Origin: Brucella sp. BE17
GTDB taxonomy: Bacteria; Pseudomonadota; Alphaproteobacteria; Rhizobiales; Rhizobiaceae
Reading direction: 5' to 3'
NCBI RefSeq assembly: GCF_039545455.1
Contig: NZ_CP154468.1
Coordinates: 372,001 to 436,000 of the forward strand
DNA: 64,000 nt
The translations under genes and the position numbers were made by a program. Numbering within the stretch: position 1 is the first letter of the stretch; each line of letters opens with the position of its first letter. Positions 9,024-19,360 of this stretch are shown here, one piece after another. The notes under the pieces are model-generated. The model searched no databases and was not told the DNA's origin. It saw nothing but the letters and a program-made list of their open reading frames with translations.

Positions 9024-9458
9024 GATGTATTCGGGGGGGTGGGTGTACGTCCGGCGAGTGCGTCGGTCTGGTGGGGGTAAGTCGAGCTCATGCACTAGTA
9101 ATGCGCTTGTTCAATTTTTAATTGTTCTTTGTATTCGTTTGCTGTTGTTTAGCAGACTAAATTCTATGTATGCGTTTCTTCGATCGCTCAGAAACTCATT
9201 TACCCATCCAGATTTCTTTTTTTCATATGATATGCAGCCTGGTAAGCGCGGCTGCTTGATGTTTCCGGCTGTCGTATCGACGCTGGCCCTTTCTGGCTTT
9301 GCGATGGTTCTTCGCGAGGCAACGATGTCTTCGAGGTGTCTGGAGACTGCAAATATCTGTTCGGATTCCCAGCCCGTCGATGATCAATGCCCGCGATTGC
9401 TGTGGGCGATGCTTGAATTAATCAACTTTATCGCAAACAGCTATTCCGGAGAGAGGGT
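9024..9458 (+). other. Long upstream leader of the adhesin gene, no convincing gene
   Basis: These 435 bp precede the adhesin start. An open frame crosses them but continues out of frame into the adhesin and shows no recognisable protein, so I do not call a gene. The stretch includes an AT-rich patch (about 9105-9230). The end carries GGAGAGAGG, the ribosome-binding site of the adhesin. It may be a long 5' untranslated leader. Confidence 0.45.
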
Positions 9459-12400
9459 ATGGCAGCAACAATTACGAATAAAGCGGATGGCTCCGTAACA
9501 ACAGCCCCATCAAATACAATAGAATTGAATGCTCCAAGCGTAGTGAAATTGAATTATCACCCGCGTGATATCGCTTCATATCAGCGCCAGGGCATGGATT
9601 TGCTTGTTTACACCAAAAACGGGCAGGTCATTCGCATTCAGAACTTCTATGAAGTTAAAAATGGTCTCGAAAGCCAGCTTGTTCTTGAAGATGAAGACGG
9701 AAAGCTCTGGCTGGGAGAACATAGTCAGGGGCTGGCCGATTTCCAGTTTGCTGAAATTTCTTCCGTGGACCAACTCGTTGGAGCCGGTGCAGGCTTGTCG
9801 CCTCTGCTACTCGGTTTAGGGTTGTTGGGCGGAGGCGGTATCATCGCCGCGGCTGCATCTCGTAATGACAGCGATGATGATGGCGACGCCGATGCTGACG
9901 CGGATGCCGATGCCGATGCTGACGCCGACGGTGATGGCGACGGCGACGGTGATGGCGACGGCGACGGTGATGGCGACGGCGACGGCGATGGTGATGGCGA
10001 CGGTGACGGTGACGGCGACTCCGATTCCGACGCGGATTCTGACGCTGATGCCGATGCGGATGCGGATGCGGATGCCGACGCTGACGCAGATGCTGACGCA
10101 GATGCGGATGCAGATGCAGATGCAGATGCAGATGCCGACGCCGATGCTGATGCCGATGCCGATGCCGATGCTGACGCCGACGCGGATGCTGACGCTGATG
10201 CGGATGCCGACGCGGATGCTGACGCTGATGCTGACGCCGACGCGGATGCGGATGCCGATGCTGACGCCGACGCGGATGCCGACGCTGATGCCGATGCCGA
10301 TGCTGACGCCGACGCCGACGCCGACGCTGATGCCGATGCTGACGCCGACGCCGACGCCGACGCTGATGCCGATGCCGATGCAGATGCCGATGCTGACGCC
10401 GACGCGGATGCCGACGCTGATGCCGATGCGGACGCTGACGCTGATGCCGACGCGGATGCTGACGCCGATGCTGATGCCGACGCAGACGCCGATGCGGACG
10501 CCGACGCTGATGCCGATGCGGATGCTGACGCCGACGCGGATGCCGATGCGGATGCGGATGCGGATGCTGACGCCGATGCCGATGCCGATGCTGACGCCGA
10601 TGCCGATGCTGACGCTGATGCTGATGCTGACGCCGATGCCGACGCCGATGCAGACGCGGATGCTGATGCTGATGCCGATGCCGATGCCGACGCTGATGCT
10701 GATGCCGATGCCGACGCTGATGCTGACGCTGACGCTGATGCGGATGCTGACGCCGATGCCGATGCTGATGCCGATGCGGACGCTGATGCCGACGCGGATG
10801 CTGATGCCGACGCGGATGCTGATGCGGATGCGGATGCCGATGCTGATGCGGACGCCGATGCGGATGCCGATGCCGATGCTGACGCCGATGCGGATGCGGA
10901 CGCTGATGCTGATGCGGATGCGGACGCCGACGCTGATGCCGATGCCGATGCCGATGCTGACGCCGATGCTGACGCTGATGCGGATGCTGACGCGGATGCT
11001 GATGCCGATGCCGACGCTGACGCTGACGCTGATGCCGATGCCGACGCTGATGCCGATGCCGACGCGGATGCTGATGCGGACGCTGATGCCGATGCTGACG
11101 CTGACGCTGATGCCGATGCCGATGCCGACGCGGATGCTGATGCCGATGCCGACGCGGATGCTGATGCCGATGCCGACGCCGACGCTGATGCCGATGCCGA
11201 TGCGGATGCTGATGCCGATGCGGATGCTGACGCGGATGCTGACGCCGATGCAGACGCGGATGCTGATGCTGATGCCGATGCCGATGCCGACGCTGATGCT
11301 GATGCCGATGCCGACGCTGATGCTGACGCTGACGCTGATGCGGATGCTGACGCCGATGCCGATGCTGATGCCGATGCGGACGCTGATGCCGACGCGGATG
11401 CTGATGCCGACGCGGATGCTGATGCGGATGCGGATGCCGATGCTGATGCGGACGCCGATGCGGATGCCGATGCCGATGCTGACGCCGATGCGGATGCGGA
11501 CGCTGATGCTGATGCGGATGCGGACGCCGACGCTGATGCCGATGCCGATGCCGATGCTGACGCCGATGCTGACGCTGATGCGGATGCTGACGCGGATGCT
11601 GATGCCGATGCCGACGCTGACGCTGACGCTGATGCCGATGCCGACGCTGATGCCGATGCCGACGCGGATGCTGATGCGGACGCTGATGCCGATGCTGACG
11701 CTGACGCTGATGCCGATGCCGATGCCGACGCGGATGCTGATGCCGATGCCGACGCGGATGCTGATGCCGATGCCGACGCCGACGCTGATGCCGATGCCGA
11801 TGCGGATGCTGATGCCGATGCGGATGCTGACGCGGATGCTGACGCCGACGCGGATGCCGATGCCGATGCCGATGCTGATGCAGATGCCGACGCGGATGCT
11901 GATGCCGATGCGGATGCTGATGCCGATGCGGATGCTGACGCCGACGCTGATGCCGACGCTGACGCCGATGCTGATGCCGACGCTGACGCGGATGCGGATG
12001 CGGATGCCGATGCCGATGCTGATGCCGATGCCGATGCTGACGCCGATGCGGATGCAGACGCCGACGCTGATGCCGATGCGGATGCTGACGCCGACGCCGA
12101 CGCTGATGCTGACGCCGACGCTGATGCGGATGCGGACGCTGATGCGGACGCTGATGCCGATGCGGATGCTGATGCCGATGCGGATGCTGACGCCGACGCT
12201 GATGCCGACGCTGACGCCGATGCTGATGCCGACGCTGACGCGGATGCGGATGCGGATGCCGATGCCGATGCTGATGCCGATGCCGATGCTGACGCCGATG
12301 CGGATGCAGACGCCGACGCTGATGCCGATGCGGATGCTGACGCCGACGCCGACGCTGATGCTGACGCCGACGCTGATGCGGATGCGGACGCTGATGCGGA

Positions 12401-15400
12401 CGCTGATGCCGATGCGGATGCTGATGCCGATGCGGATGCTGACGCCGACGCTGATGCCGACGCTGACGCCGATGCTGATGCCGACGCTGACGCGGATGCG
12501 GATGCGGATGCCGATGCCGATGCTGATGCCGATGCCGATGCTGACGCCGATGCGGATGCAGACGCCGACGCTGATGCCGATGCGGATGCTGACGCCGACG
12601 CCGACGCTGATGCTGACGCCGACGCTGATGCGGATGCGGACGCTGATGCGGACGCTGATGCCGATGCGGATGCTGATGCTGACGCCGACGCTGATGCCGA
12701 TGCGGATGCGGATGCCGATGCGGATGCGGACGCCGATGCGGATGCGGATGCCGACGCGGATGCTGATGCGGATGCCGATGCCGATGCTGATGCCGACGCG
12801 GATGCTGATGCCGATGCCGACGCTGATGCCGACGCTGACGCTGATGCGGACGCTGATGCCGACGCCGATGCCGATGCGGATGCTGACGCTGACGCGGATG
12901 CCGATGCGGATGCTGACGCTGATGCGGATGCTGACGCTGATGCTGACGCCGATGCGGATGCTGATGCCGATGCTGATGCTGATGCCGATGCCGACGCTGA
13001 TGCCGATGCGGATGCTGACGCCGACGCCGACGCTGATGCTGACGCCGATGCGGATGCAGATGCTGATGCCGATGCCGATGCGGATGCTGATGCGGATGCG
13101 GACGCCGACGCTGATGCCGATGCTGACGCCGATGCTGATGCCGATGCCGATGCAGATGCAGATGCAGATGCCGATGCTGATGCGGACGCTGATGCGGATG
13201 CTGATGCCGACGCGGATGCTGATGCCGATGCTGACGCCGATGCTGACGCCGACGCTGACGCGGATGCGGATGCCGATGCTGATGCCGATGCGGATGCAGA
13301 CGCCGATGCCGATGCGGATGCTGACGCCGACGCCGACGCTGATGCTGACGCCGACGCCGACGCTGATGCGGATGCGGACGCTGATGCGGACGCTGATGCC
13401 GATGCTGATGCTGACGCCGACGCTGATGCCGATGCGGATGCCGATGCGGATGCGGATGCCGATGCGGATGCGGATGCCGACGCGGATGCTGATGCCGACG
13501 CTGATGCTGACGCTGATGCGGACGCTGATGCCGACGCCGATGCCGATGCGGATGCGGATGCTGACGCTGACGCGGATGCCGATGCGGATGCTGACGCTGA
13601 CGCTGATGCTGATAGTGATATTGAGGCAGTCGACGATTACGCGAGTGTGAATATTGATATTGTCCCAGCTTATGCCGGCGAAGTTTCCGATTCAGATAGC
13701 AGGACAATACTTGGTGACGTTGGCGGAATTGGCCAATGGTTGTTCGATACTTATCCGGTTGCTAACTTTGAAATTCCGCAAGGGCATACAGGAAATGCGG
13801 AGATCACAGTTGGAGCTAGCTCTGCTCTAGGGGTGGTATCTGGTGGTCAGGCTCGTATTCAGTTTCTGAACGAATCGGGCGAATGGCAGGATGTCACATC
13901 GGTTGGTCAAAGTGGTATTATCGACCTTATCTGGGCGATAGGTGCTAACTCTGCCACTATCTCACTCGATGACTTGCCTGCTGGCGAATATCGGGTGGTG
14001 GGTAGAGCGACCGGTGTCAATTTCCTCACCAATACTTCGGTTTCGACCAATGTCGATCTATATGATCACACCACCGTGGGTGGTTATGAACCCGGTACGG
14101 TCAGTGGCAATGTGATTGACGAAAATGACACTGTCACCGATACGACAGAAGTCTCGGAAGTCAATGGCACAGCGGTTGGCGATGCCGGAACCACGGTAAT
14201 CGAGGGTGAATATGGAACCCTGACCATCGATGCTCAGGGTAACTATAGTTACACTCCGAATGATGATGGACTCGGTATTGGTAAAGTGGACGCGTTTGAA
14301 TACACGATCACTGACGCCGATGGCAACGTCAGCACTGCCACGCTCTATGTCCGCATCGACAGTGAAGGGCAGGGGCTCGTGTGGCCGGATGACCAGTCAC
14401 AACCGGCAGAAATCGACATGGTTGCAAATAGCGATAGCGGTACTGCCGTCATCGACAGTGCATATCTTGTCGAGAGTGGCGGGCCGAGCGGCGCGGCGGC
14501 TAATCAAAGCGTTCCTGCCAACGTCAATCCGCTTGGTGGTAATTTGTCTCGGACGACTTCGACGACATTTACCATCGATGATAATGACCTGGCGAATGTT
14601 CGCATCATTTCGACGGCGCCGGATACCACGGGTATAAATGATACGCTCGTGGTAACGATTACGGGACCGGACGGCTATTCTGAAACGTTCAATGGCACAG
14701 GCGATTTCCTGGGGCTGGGCGATCTGGGGTTGAGCCAGTTGCTCAGCAATCTGGAAGCCGGCACCTATACGGTCACTGCAACTTATCAGCGGCCAAATGG
14801 TGTAGCTCTTCTTGGAGGTCAACTCACTCTTTCCTATGAAACAGTGAGCATTACCCATCTTGATGAGTTCGTCGTGGCCGATACAGACCCCGCAGAAGGG
14901 AATGTGCTGAGTGACGATACGCTTGGCTCAACCTACACGGTGTTCAAGATCGACATCGGGGACGGAAACTTCGTCAGGGTGAGCGATGGTACGGAAATTG
15001 ACGGCCAGTATGGCAAGCTGACCATCAATGCCGACGGCAGCTACTCCTATGCGGCAAATCCAGACCTTCTGGATATCGGCGCAACGGATACGTTCTCGTA
15101 TCGTCTCGAACATCCGAACGGGACGATCAAGGATGCGACGCTGTCGGTTTCCGTCGAACATGGTGACGGTCCTTACGTGCCGCCGGCTGAGTCGATGCTG
15201 TTGTCTATGAGTGACGACTTTGCCGATGATGTGATTGCTCTTGATCACATCGATCACGGTGACAGTGATGTCGATGCTGGCGACCATGATTTCCCTGAAC
15301 CGTCACTGAGTGAGGATATCCTTCTCGATGATGGTGGGGAAACCGACCTTTCGGTGCCGTTCGAAGGTCTGCTTAGCCAAGCCGAGCCTTCGGCGGAAGA

Positions 15401-15554
15401 CGAAGACTTCTTCGCCAGCCGCAGCTCTCAGGAGGCGGAATCGCCGTCCGACCCCTCTGCCCCCGAGGTGGATGTCGACCCGCTCGCATATCTGCAGATC
15501 AGTTCTGTTGACGATCCAGAGCATTCGCTCTCGACGCACCAGACTGCGATGTAG
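9459..15554 (+). CDS. Giant poly(Asp-Ala) surface protein, BapA-like, type I secreted
   Basis: A 2031-residue protein started by an ATG with GGAGAGAGG upstream. Residues 1-125 resemble the N-terminal module of BapA/LapA-type adhesins ([17 protein letters not shown], then [20 protein letters not shown]), followed by a Gly/Ala-rich hydrophobic stretch near residues 113-135. Residues 143-1385 are almost entirely Asp-Ala dipeptides, with 15 Gly-Asp units and a few Ser-Asp units near the front. After the repeat come Ig/cadherin-like domains of the VCBS/BapA type ([19 protein letters not shown] near residue 1587, and a related copy [18 protein letters not shown]). The C-terminal 120 residues are acidic and end near [15 protein letters not shown], similar to type I secretion signals of Bap-like adhesins. 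There are no RTX nonapeptides, no sortase motif and no LapG-type cleavage site that I can see. A complete type I exporter follows at once, making it the likely substrate. The protein is extremely acidic. Confidence 0.88.
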   Translation: MAATITNKADGSVTTAPSNTIELNAPSVVKLNYHPRDIASYQRQGMDLLVYTKNGQVIRIQNFYEVKNGLESQLVLEDEDGKLWLGEHSQGLADFQFAEISSVDQLVGAGAGLSPLLLGLGLLGGGGIIAAAASRNDSDDDGDADADADADADADADGDGDGDGDGDGDGDGDGDGDGDGDGDGDGDSDSDADSDADADADADADADADADADADADADADADADADADADADADADADADADADADADADADADADADADADADADADADADADADADADADADADADADADADADADADADADADADADADADADADADADADADADADADADADADADADADADADADADADADADADADADADADADADADADADADADADADADADADADADADADADADADADADADADADADADADADADADADADADADADADADADADADADADADADADADADADADADADADADADADADADADADADADADADADADADADADADADADADADADADADADADADADADADADADADADADADADADADADADADADADADADADADADADADADADADADADADADADADADADADADADADADADADADADADADADADADADADADADADADADADADADADADADADADADADADADADADADADADADADADADADADADADADADADADADADADADADADADADADADADADADADADADADADADADADADADADADADADADADADADADADADADADADADADADADADADADADADADADADADADADADADADADADADADADADADADADADADADADADADADADADADADADADADADADADADADADADADADADADADADADADADADADADADADADADADADADADADADADADADADADADADADADADADADADADADADADADADADADADADADADADADADADADADADADADADADADADADADADADADADADADADADADADADADADADADADADADADADADADADADADADADADADADADADADADADADADADADADADADADADADADADADADADADADADADADADADADADADADADADADADADADADADADADADADADADADADADADADADADADADADADADADADADADADADADADADADADADADADADADADADADADADADADADADADADADADADADADADADADADADADADADADADADADADADADADADADADADADADADADADADADADADADADADADADADADADADADADADADADADADADADADADADADADADADADADADADADADADADADADADADADADADADADADADADADADADADSDIEAVDDYASVNIDIVPAYAGEVSDSDSRTILGDVGGIGQWLFDTYPVANFEIPQGHTGNAEITVGASSALGVVSGGQARIQFLNESGEWQDVTSVGQSGIIDLIWAIGANSATISLDDLPAGEYRVVGRATGVNFLTNTSVSTNVDLYDHTTVGGYEPGTVSGNVIDENDTVTDTTEVSEVNGTAVGDAGTTVIEGEYGTLTIDAQGNYSYTPNDDGLGIGKVDAFEYTITDADGNVSTATLYVRIDSEGQGLVWPDDQSQPAEIDMVANSDSGTAVIDSAYLVESGGPSGAAANQSVPANVNPLGGNLSRTTSTTFTIDDNDLANVRIISTAPDTTGINDTLVVTITGPDGYSETFNGTGDFLGLGDLGLSQLLSNLEAGTYTVTATYQRPNGVALLGGQLTLSYETVSITHLDEFVVADTDPAEGNVLSDDTLGSTYTVFKIDIGDGNFVRVSDGTEIDGQYGKLTINADGSYSYAANPDLLDIGATDTFSYRLEHPNGTIKDATLSVSVEHGDGPYVPPAESMLLSMSDDFADDVIALDHIDHGDSDVDAGDHDFPEPSLSEDILLDDGGETDLSVPFEGLLSQAEPSAEDEDFFASRSSQEAESPSDPSAPEVDVDPLAYLQISSVDDPEHSLSTHQTAM
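10641..11848 (+). repeat. 600-bp tandem duplication within the Asp-Ala tract
   Basis: Positions 10641-11248 are identical, base for base as I compared them, to 11241-11848, a period of exactly 600 bp (100 dipeptides). The mix of synonymous codons is shared, so this is a recent duplication rather than convergence. It keeps the reading frame. Confidence 0.93.
11902..12657 (+). repeat. Three tandem 252-bp units within the Asp-Ala tract
   Basis: Units at 11902-12153, 12154-12405 and 12406-12657 (42 dipeptides each) share the same irregular synonymous codon pattern. They look like products of unequal exchange or slippage independent of the 600-bp duplication. Confidence 0.9.
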
Positions 15555-15576
15555 TCGCGACTTTGCTCCTGTAGAA

Positions 15577-15608
15577 CGCCGGGCCCTTTGTTTGGGGCCC
15601 GGCGTTTT
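15577..15608 (+). terminator. Strong terminator between adhesin and exporter genes
   Basis: CGCCGGGCCC (15577-15586) and GGGCCCGGCG (15595-15604) form a perfect 10-bp GC-rich stem with an 8-nt loop, then TTTTA. It lies 22 bp past the adhesin stop and upstream of the TolC-like gene, so adhesin and exporter transcripts are probably mostly separated. Confidence 0.85.
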
Positions 15609-15671
15609 ACGCCCTCCAGTTTTTCAAAATCAACAGGCGTCATCCATCCGAGCCTGTTAGCAGGAAATCGT

Positions 15672-17120
15672 ATGAGCAGAGGCATTGGGCTGAGACGGAA
15701 ATGCGTAGCGACGGCACTGGCCGCCTTGCTTCTATCATCCTGTACAACAACCGATTCATCGTTTGAAAACACCGCATCGGCTTCAGCGGGCACCGCTCAA
15801 GACCAGTCTGCTTCTTCTGCCACGCAAAGCACGCCTATAACAGCGGCTTTTTCTGTTCCAAAAGACGTTAAGGCGGTAAACAGCAACGCTCTCACGCTTG
15901 AGCAAGCGGTACAAATCGCGGTCAACTGGCATCCTTCGATTGACGAGGCAGTGGGTAATATCAATCAGAACACCGCTGAGATCGGCGTGGCGCGAGCAGG
16001 TTATTATCCCAAGGTAAAGGGTGGCATCGGTTCATCCTACAGCAGCGAGTATAGCGGAGAGTGGCAACCTCGGCTCAATGTTTCAGCTTCACAAATGGTT
16101 TATGATTTTGGCAAGGTTTCGGGTTCCGTCGATGCCCGGACTGCGGCCACAAATGTCAGTCGTGCCCAGCTCCTGATGGGCGTGGATATCCTGATCCGGG
16201 AGACGGCCACGGCGGTTATAGAAATTCAGCGTTATCAGGCTTTGCTTGCCGTGGCACGCGAACAGCATCGCGGTGTAAAGGCGATTGCCAGTCTGGTCGG
16301 CGAGCGCAGTGACAAGGGCGCAAGCACAAAATCCGACCAGGTGCAGGCTGAGGCCCGTGTCGTGGCAGCGGAGTCGACCATACTGGAAATTTCGGGTCAG
16401 CTGAAACGCTGGGAAAGCACGCTTGCCGATCTTCTTGGTCGACCCGGTGCCATCAATGTTGCCTCCAACGTTCCGCAATGGCTCGAGAAGACTTGCTCTG
16501 CCGCAGAACCTGACTGGACGAAAGCGCCTGGGGTCTTACGAGCGCAGGCCCAGAAAGAGGAAGCTATTGCAAAACTGAAAGTCGCGCGGGCCGAAGTGTT
16601 TCCCACGCTCTCGCTTGATGCCAGTTCCGGCTATGATTTTAATCAAGGCTCCAGCAGGAACAGGTCTTCCGACGACCCTAGTCTTAAAGTTGGCCTGAAT
16701 ATTTCCGGAAACCTCTATAATGGCGGCGCGACCATCGCTAACCGGAACGCTGCCAATTATGGGCTGACAGCGGCGGAAGCAGCGATCAGAAACAGCCGCC
16801 TTGAAATCAGCAGTTCCTTGACGCAGGCGCGCTCCCAGACAAGCAGTATTCAACAATTGCTCGGTTCTCTGAAAACCCGCAGCAGAATGATGAGCCAGAC
16901 GCGAGATCTTTATCGCCAACAATATGTGGAGCTTGGAACCCGCACTCTGCTCGATCTGCTCAATGCCGAACAGGAGCTTCATCAGGCGGCTTTCGATGCG
17001 GCAAATTCCACGCATGACCTGCGCAAGCTGGGTGTGGAATGCATGTTCAATTCCGGTCGCTCAAGAGAGCTGTTTGCTCTTGAGGATATGAAAGTCAGAG
17101 GCATGGAGTTGCGGTTATGA
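15672..17120 (+). CDS. Type I secretion outer-membrane efflux lipoprotein (TolC family)
   Basis: A 482-residue TolC-family protein. It has a lipoprotein signal peptide with lipobox L-S-S-C, the lipidated Cys being residue 24 (MSRGIGLRRKCVATALAALL then LSSC). Two outer-membrane-efflux repeats follow: LTLEQAVQIAVNWHPSIDEA near the start, and KLKVARAEVFPTLSLDASSG with TRTLLDLLNAEQELHQAAFD in the second half. The start at 15672 has AGGAAA upstream. It would form the outer-membrane channel of the exporter encoded by the next two genes. Its stop overlaps the next start (ATGA). Lipid-anchored TolC proteins are common in adhesin-type systems such as LapE. Confidence 0.9.
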   Translation: MSRGIGLRRKCVATALAALLLSSCTTTDSSFENTASASAGTAQDQSASSATQSTPITAAFSVPKDVKAVNSNALTLEQAVQIAVNWHPSIDEAVGNINQNTAEIGVARAGYYPKVKGGIGSSYSSEYSGEWQPRLNVSASQMVYDFGKVSGSVDARTAATNVSRAQLLMGVDILIRETATAVIEIQRYQALLAVAREQHRGVKAIASLVGERSDKGASTKSDQVQAEARVVAAESTILEISGQLKRWESTLADLLGRPGAINVASNVPQWLEKTCSAAEPDWTKAPGVLRAQAQKEEAIAKLKVARAEVFPTLSLDASSGYDFNQGSSRNRSSDDPSLKVGLNISGNLYNGGATIANRNAANYGLTAAEAAIRNSRLEISSSLTQARSQTSSIQQLLGSLKTRSRMMSQTRDLYRQQYVELGTRTLLDLLNAEQELHQAAFDAANSTHDLRKLGVECMFNSGRSRELFALEDMKVRGMELRL

Positions 17121-19333
17121 CAAACGAACTTCCGGTCGCAAACGAGGTGCCCGAGACGCTCCAGGACACAGAACAGCCGGTGGAGCAGCGTGATCTCGAG
17201 CCCTGGATTGAATCCCTGCGATGGGTTGGGCAGCACTATCGTCTTTCGATGTCGGTGGAAGCTGCACGCCTCAACGCCACATGGTCAACGCTTACAGACT
17301 TCCGGGAGCAGATCCGTGAGCTTGCACGTGCGACGGGTCTCAATGTCAAGTTTACGGAGCCGTCAGCTTCAGCAATCACGAGTTGGCAATTACCGGTAAT
17401 TGTACAGCTTCATAATGATCAGGTGGGTATCGTCACTTCGCTCGGTGCGAATGGCGAGGCGGGTATCATTTTTTACGGCGACAAAGGACTTGAAACACCG
17501 CTGCCGGCCAATGAGCTTTTCGACCATGTTCGTCTTGTGCTGATTGCTCGTCCGGCGCGCTCCGTGCCTGATGCGCGCGTCGATACTTACATACAACCTT
17601 ATGAAGAAAACTGGCTGCGGCGCATCGTTCTTCGCGACGTCAGGCCCTACGGGCATGTTATGATCGCCTCGTTGGTCGCCAATTGCCTGGGGCTTGCTGG
17701 TATCTTGTTCTCCATGCAGGTCTATGACCGTGTGGTTCCCGCAGAATCCTTCCCAACCCTCTATGTTCTGTTCAGTGGTGTCCTGCTCGCAATTGTCTTC
17801 GACTTCATCATGCGGCGCACACGCACCAGCATCGTTGACCAGCTTGGCAAGCGCGCGGATCTGCGCATGTCTGACCGCGTCATGGGACATGCACTCAGGG
17901 TTAAAAATCGAGCCCGCCCTGCATCGACCGGTACATTCATCGCCCAGATCCGTGATCTTGAGCAGGTTCGCGAGATGTTGACATCAACGACGGTGACGGC
18001 GCTTGCCGACATGCCGTTCTTCCTGCTCTTTCTGGCTATCTTCTTTTATATCGCCGGTATTCTGGTTCTGATCCCGATTGCAGCAGGCGTGTTAATGATC
18101 CTTCCGGCAGTGCTGGCGCAACGCAAGCTTCGCGCCTTTGCGCAGGAAGCCATGCGCGAGGCATCGCTGCGCAATGCTATGCTGGTGGAAGCTGTTCAGG
18201 GGATTGAGGACATCAAGACGCTGCAGGCAGAAGATCGGTTCCAGCAGCAATGGAACCATCTCAATGCGGTGACTGGCGAAGCGCAGATCAAGTTGCGCGG
18301 CCTGACAAACAGTCTCAACACCTGGACCCATAATGTGCAGATGGGTGTATTCGCGGTGGTCGTGTTTTGCGGTGCACCGATGGTCATGGCGGGAGACATG
18401 ACAACGGGTGCACTTGTTGCGGCTTCCATCCTGAGTTCGCGCATGATGTCGCCGTTAGCGCATATTGCGCAGTTGATGAGCCGGGTGCAGCACGCACGCG
18501 TTGCGACCAACAGCCTGAACCAGATTATGAAAATGCCGATTGATCATCCCCAGCAGGAAAGCCGGATTCACTGCCCGCAGATCAAGGGAAAGTTTGATCT
18601 GAAATCGGCGCTGTTTCAATATGGCGATGAAAACTCGCCTCCGGCCCTGCTGATACGGGATCTGCGCATAAAACCCGGTGAGAAAATTGCCATTCTGGGC
18701 AAGAATGGTGCAGGAAAGTCCACACTCTTGCAAGCTCTGTCGGGTCTTCTGGAACCGGCATCGGGCGAGGTTCTGCTTGATGATCTGGCGTTACAGCAGA
18801 TCGATCCGGCAGATGTTCGCCGGGATATCGGCCTCCTGACCCAGCATGCGCGTCTGTTTTACGGAACGCTGCGCGACAATATCCTGATGGGGACGCCAAA
18901 CGCATCCAGAGATGAGCTGCTTGGCGCCCTGTCTATGGTCGGTGCCGCCGAGTTTATCCGTAAACTTACCAAGGGTCTCGATCATATGGTTCTGGAGGGT
19001 GGACACGGGCTCTCCGGCGGTCAGAAACAGGCTATATTACTGGCGAGACTTTTGGTGCGACAGCCAAAGATATTGCTGCTCGATGAGCCAACGGCCTCCA
19101 TGGATGAGGCCACGGAGAGGCAGTTTATCCAGCATTTTGGTGCCTGGAGCAAGAATCGAACGGTCATCGTTGCAACACATCGTATGCGCGTGCTCGAACT
19201 GGTTGATCGCATTATCGTTATCGAAAATGGCTTGGTTGCGCTCGACGACAGCAAGGAAAAAGCACTCTTGGTCTTGCGTGGCCTTGCTCACGTCAAGCCC
19301 CAGCGTCCGGCAAAGACAACGGTGGCGAGATGA
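17117..19333 (+). CDS. Type I secretion ABC exporter (LapB/HlyB-like)
   Basis: A 738-residue permease-ATPase fusion. Residues about 25-150 look like the C39-peptidase-like domain of HlyB/LapB exporters, and I see no catalytic Cys, as in substrate-docking versions that do not cleave. A membrane domain follows (about 175-450; for example MIASLVANCLGLAGILFSMQ). The nucleotide-binding domain has Walker A GKNGAGKST near residue 528, the signature LSGGQ near 632-636, and Walker B ILLLDEPTASMD near 656. It overlaps the TolC-like gene by 4 nt. Together with the HlyD protein it should export the poly(Asp-Ala) adhesin directly across both membranes. Confidence 0.92.
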   Translation: MTNELPVANEVPETLQDTEQPVEQRDLEPWIESLRWVGQHYRLSMSVEAARLNATWSTLTDFREQIRELARATGLNVKFTEPSASAITSWQLPVIVQLHNDQVGIVTSLGANGEAGIIFYGDKGLETPLPANELFDHVRLVLIARPARSVPDARVDTYIQPYEENWLRRIVLRDVRPYGHVMIASLVANCLGLAGILFSMQVYDRVVPAESFPTLYVLFSGVLLAIVFDFIMRRTRTSIVDQLGKRADLRMSDRVMGHALRVKNRARPASTGTFIAQIRDLEQVREMLTSTTVTALADMPFFLLFLAIFFYIAGILVLIPIAAGVLMILPAVLAQRKLRAFAQEAMREASLRNAMLVEAVQGIEDIKTLQAEDRFQQQWNHLNAVTGEAQIKLRGLTNSLNTWTHNVQMGVFAVVVFCGAPMVMAGDMTTGALVAASILSSRMMSPLAHIAQLMSRVQHARVATNSLNQIMKMPIDHPQQESRIHCPQIKGKFDLKSALFQYGDENSPPALLIRDLRIKPGEKIAILGKNGAGKSTLLQALSGLLEPASGEVLLDDLALQQIDPADVRRDIGLLTQHARLFYGTLRDNILMGTPNASRDELLGALSMVGAAEFIRKLTKGLDHMVLEGGHGLSGGQKQAILLARLLVRQPKILLLDEPTASMDEATERQFIQHFGAWSKNRTVIVATHRMRVLELVDRIIVIENGLVALDDSKEKALLVLRGLAHVKPQRPAKTTVAR

Positions 19334-19360
19334 TGGGTCATCCGTCTGGAGGAAGTGATC

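Larger units (their letters stand above)
9885..13613 (+). repeat. Coding (Asp-Ala)n repeat tract, 3.7 kb
   Basis: The tract is 3729 bp of hexamers GA(T/C)GCN encoding 1243 residues in alternating Asp-X, X being nearly always Ala. Fifteen GD units occupy 9927-10016 and SD units follow to about 10046. All four Ala codons and both Asp codons are mixed in no simple order, although larger blocks are duplicated. Because no stop triplet can form from the hexamers, other frames on both strands stay open for up to 3.9 kb; these are artefacts, not genes. Confidence 0.97.

Noticed and set aside
8783..9458. A transposon end or insertion sequence around the serine recombinase
   Set aside because: No transposase, no long terminal inverted repeats and no target-site duplication could be seen; the AAGGG dyads better fit recombination sites or operators.
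9022..9498. Open frame of 158 codons between recombinase and adhesin
   Set aside because: Overlaps the adhesin start out of frame, has no ribosome-binding site or recognisable protein, and its sequence looks like translated non-coding DNA.
9841..13707. Open frames of 1261 (plus) and 1288 (minus) codons rich in Met-Pro-Leu-Thr or His-Arg-Gln
   Set aside because: They arise because GA(T/C)GCN hexamers cannot form stops in these frames; low-complexity shadows of the Asp-Ala tract with no start context or domain.
9459..15554. RTX-type toxin or LapG-cleavable LapA homologue
   Set aside because: There are no GGxGxDxLx nonapeptides, and the TAAG/PAAG-type cleavage motif is not seen in the N-terminal module.
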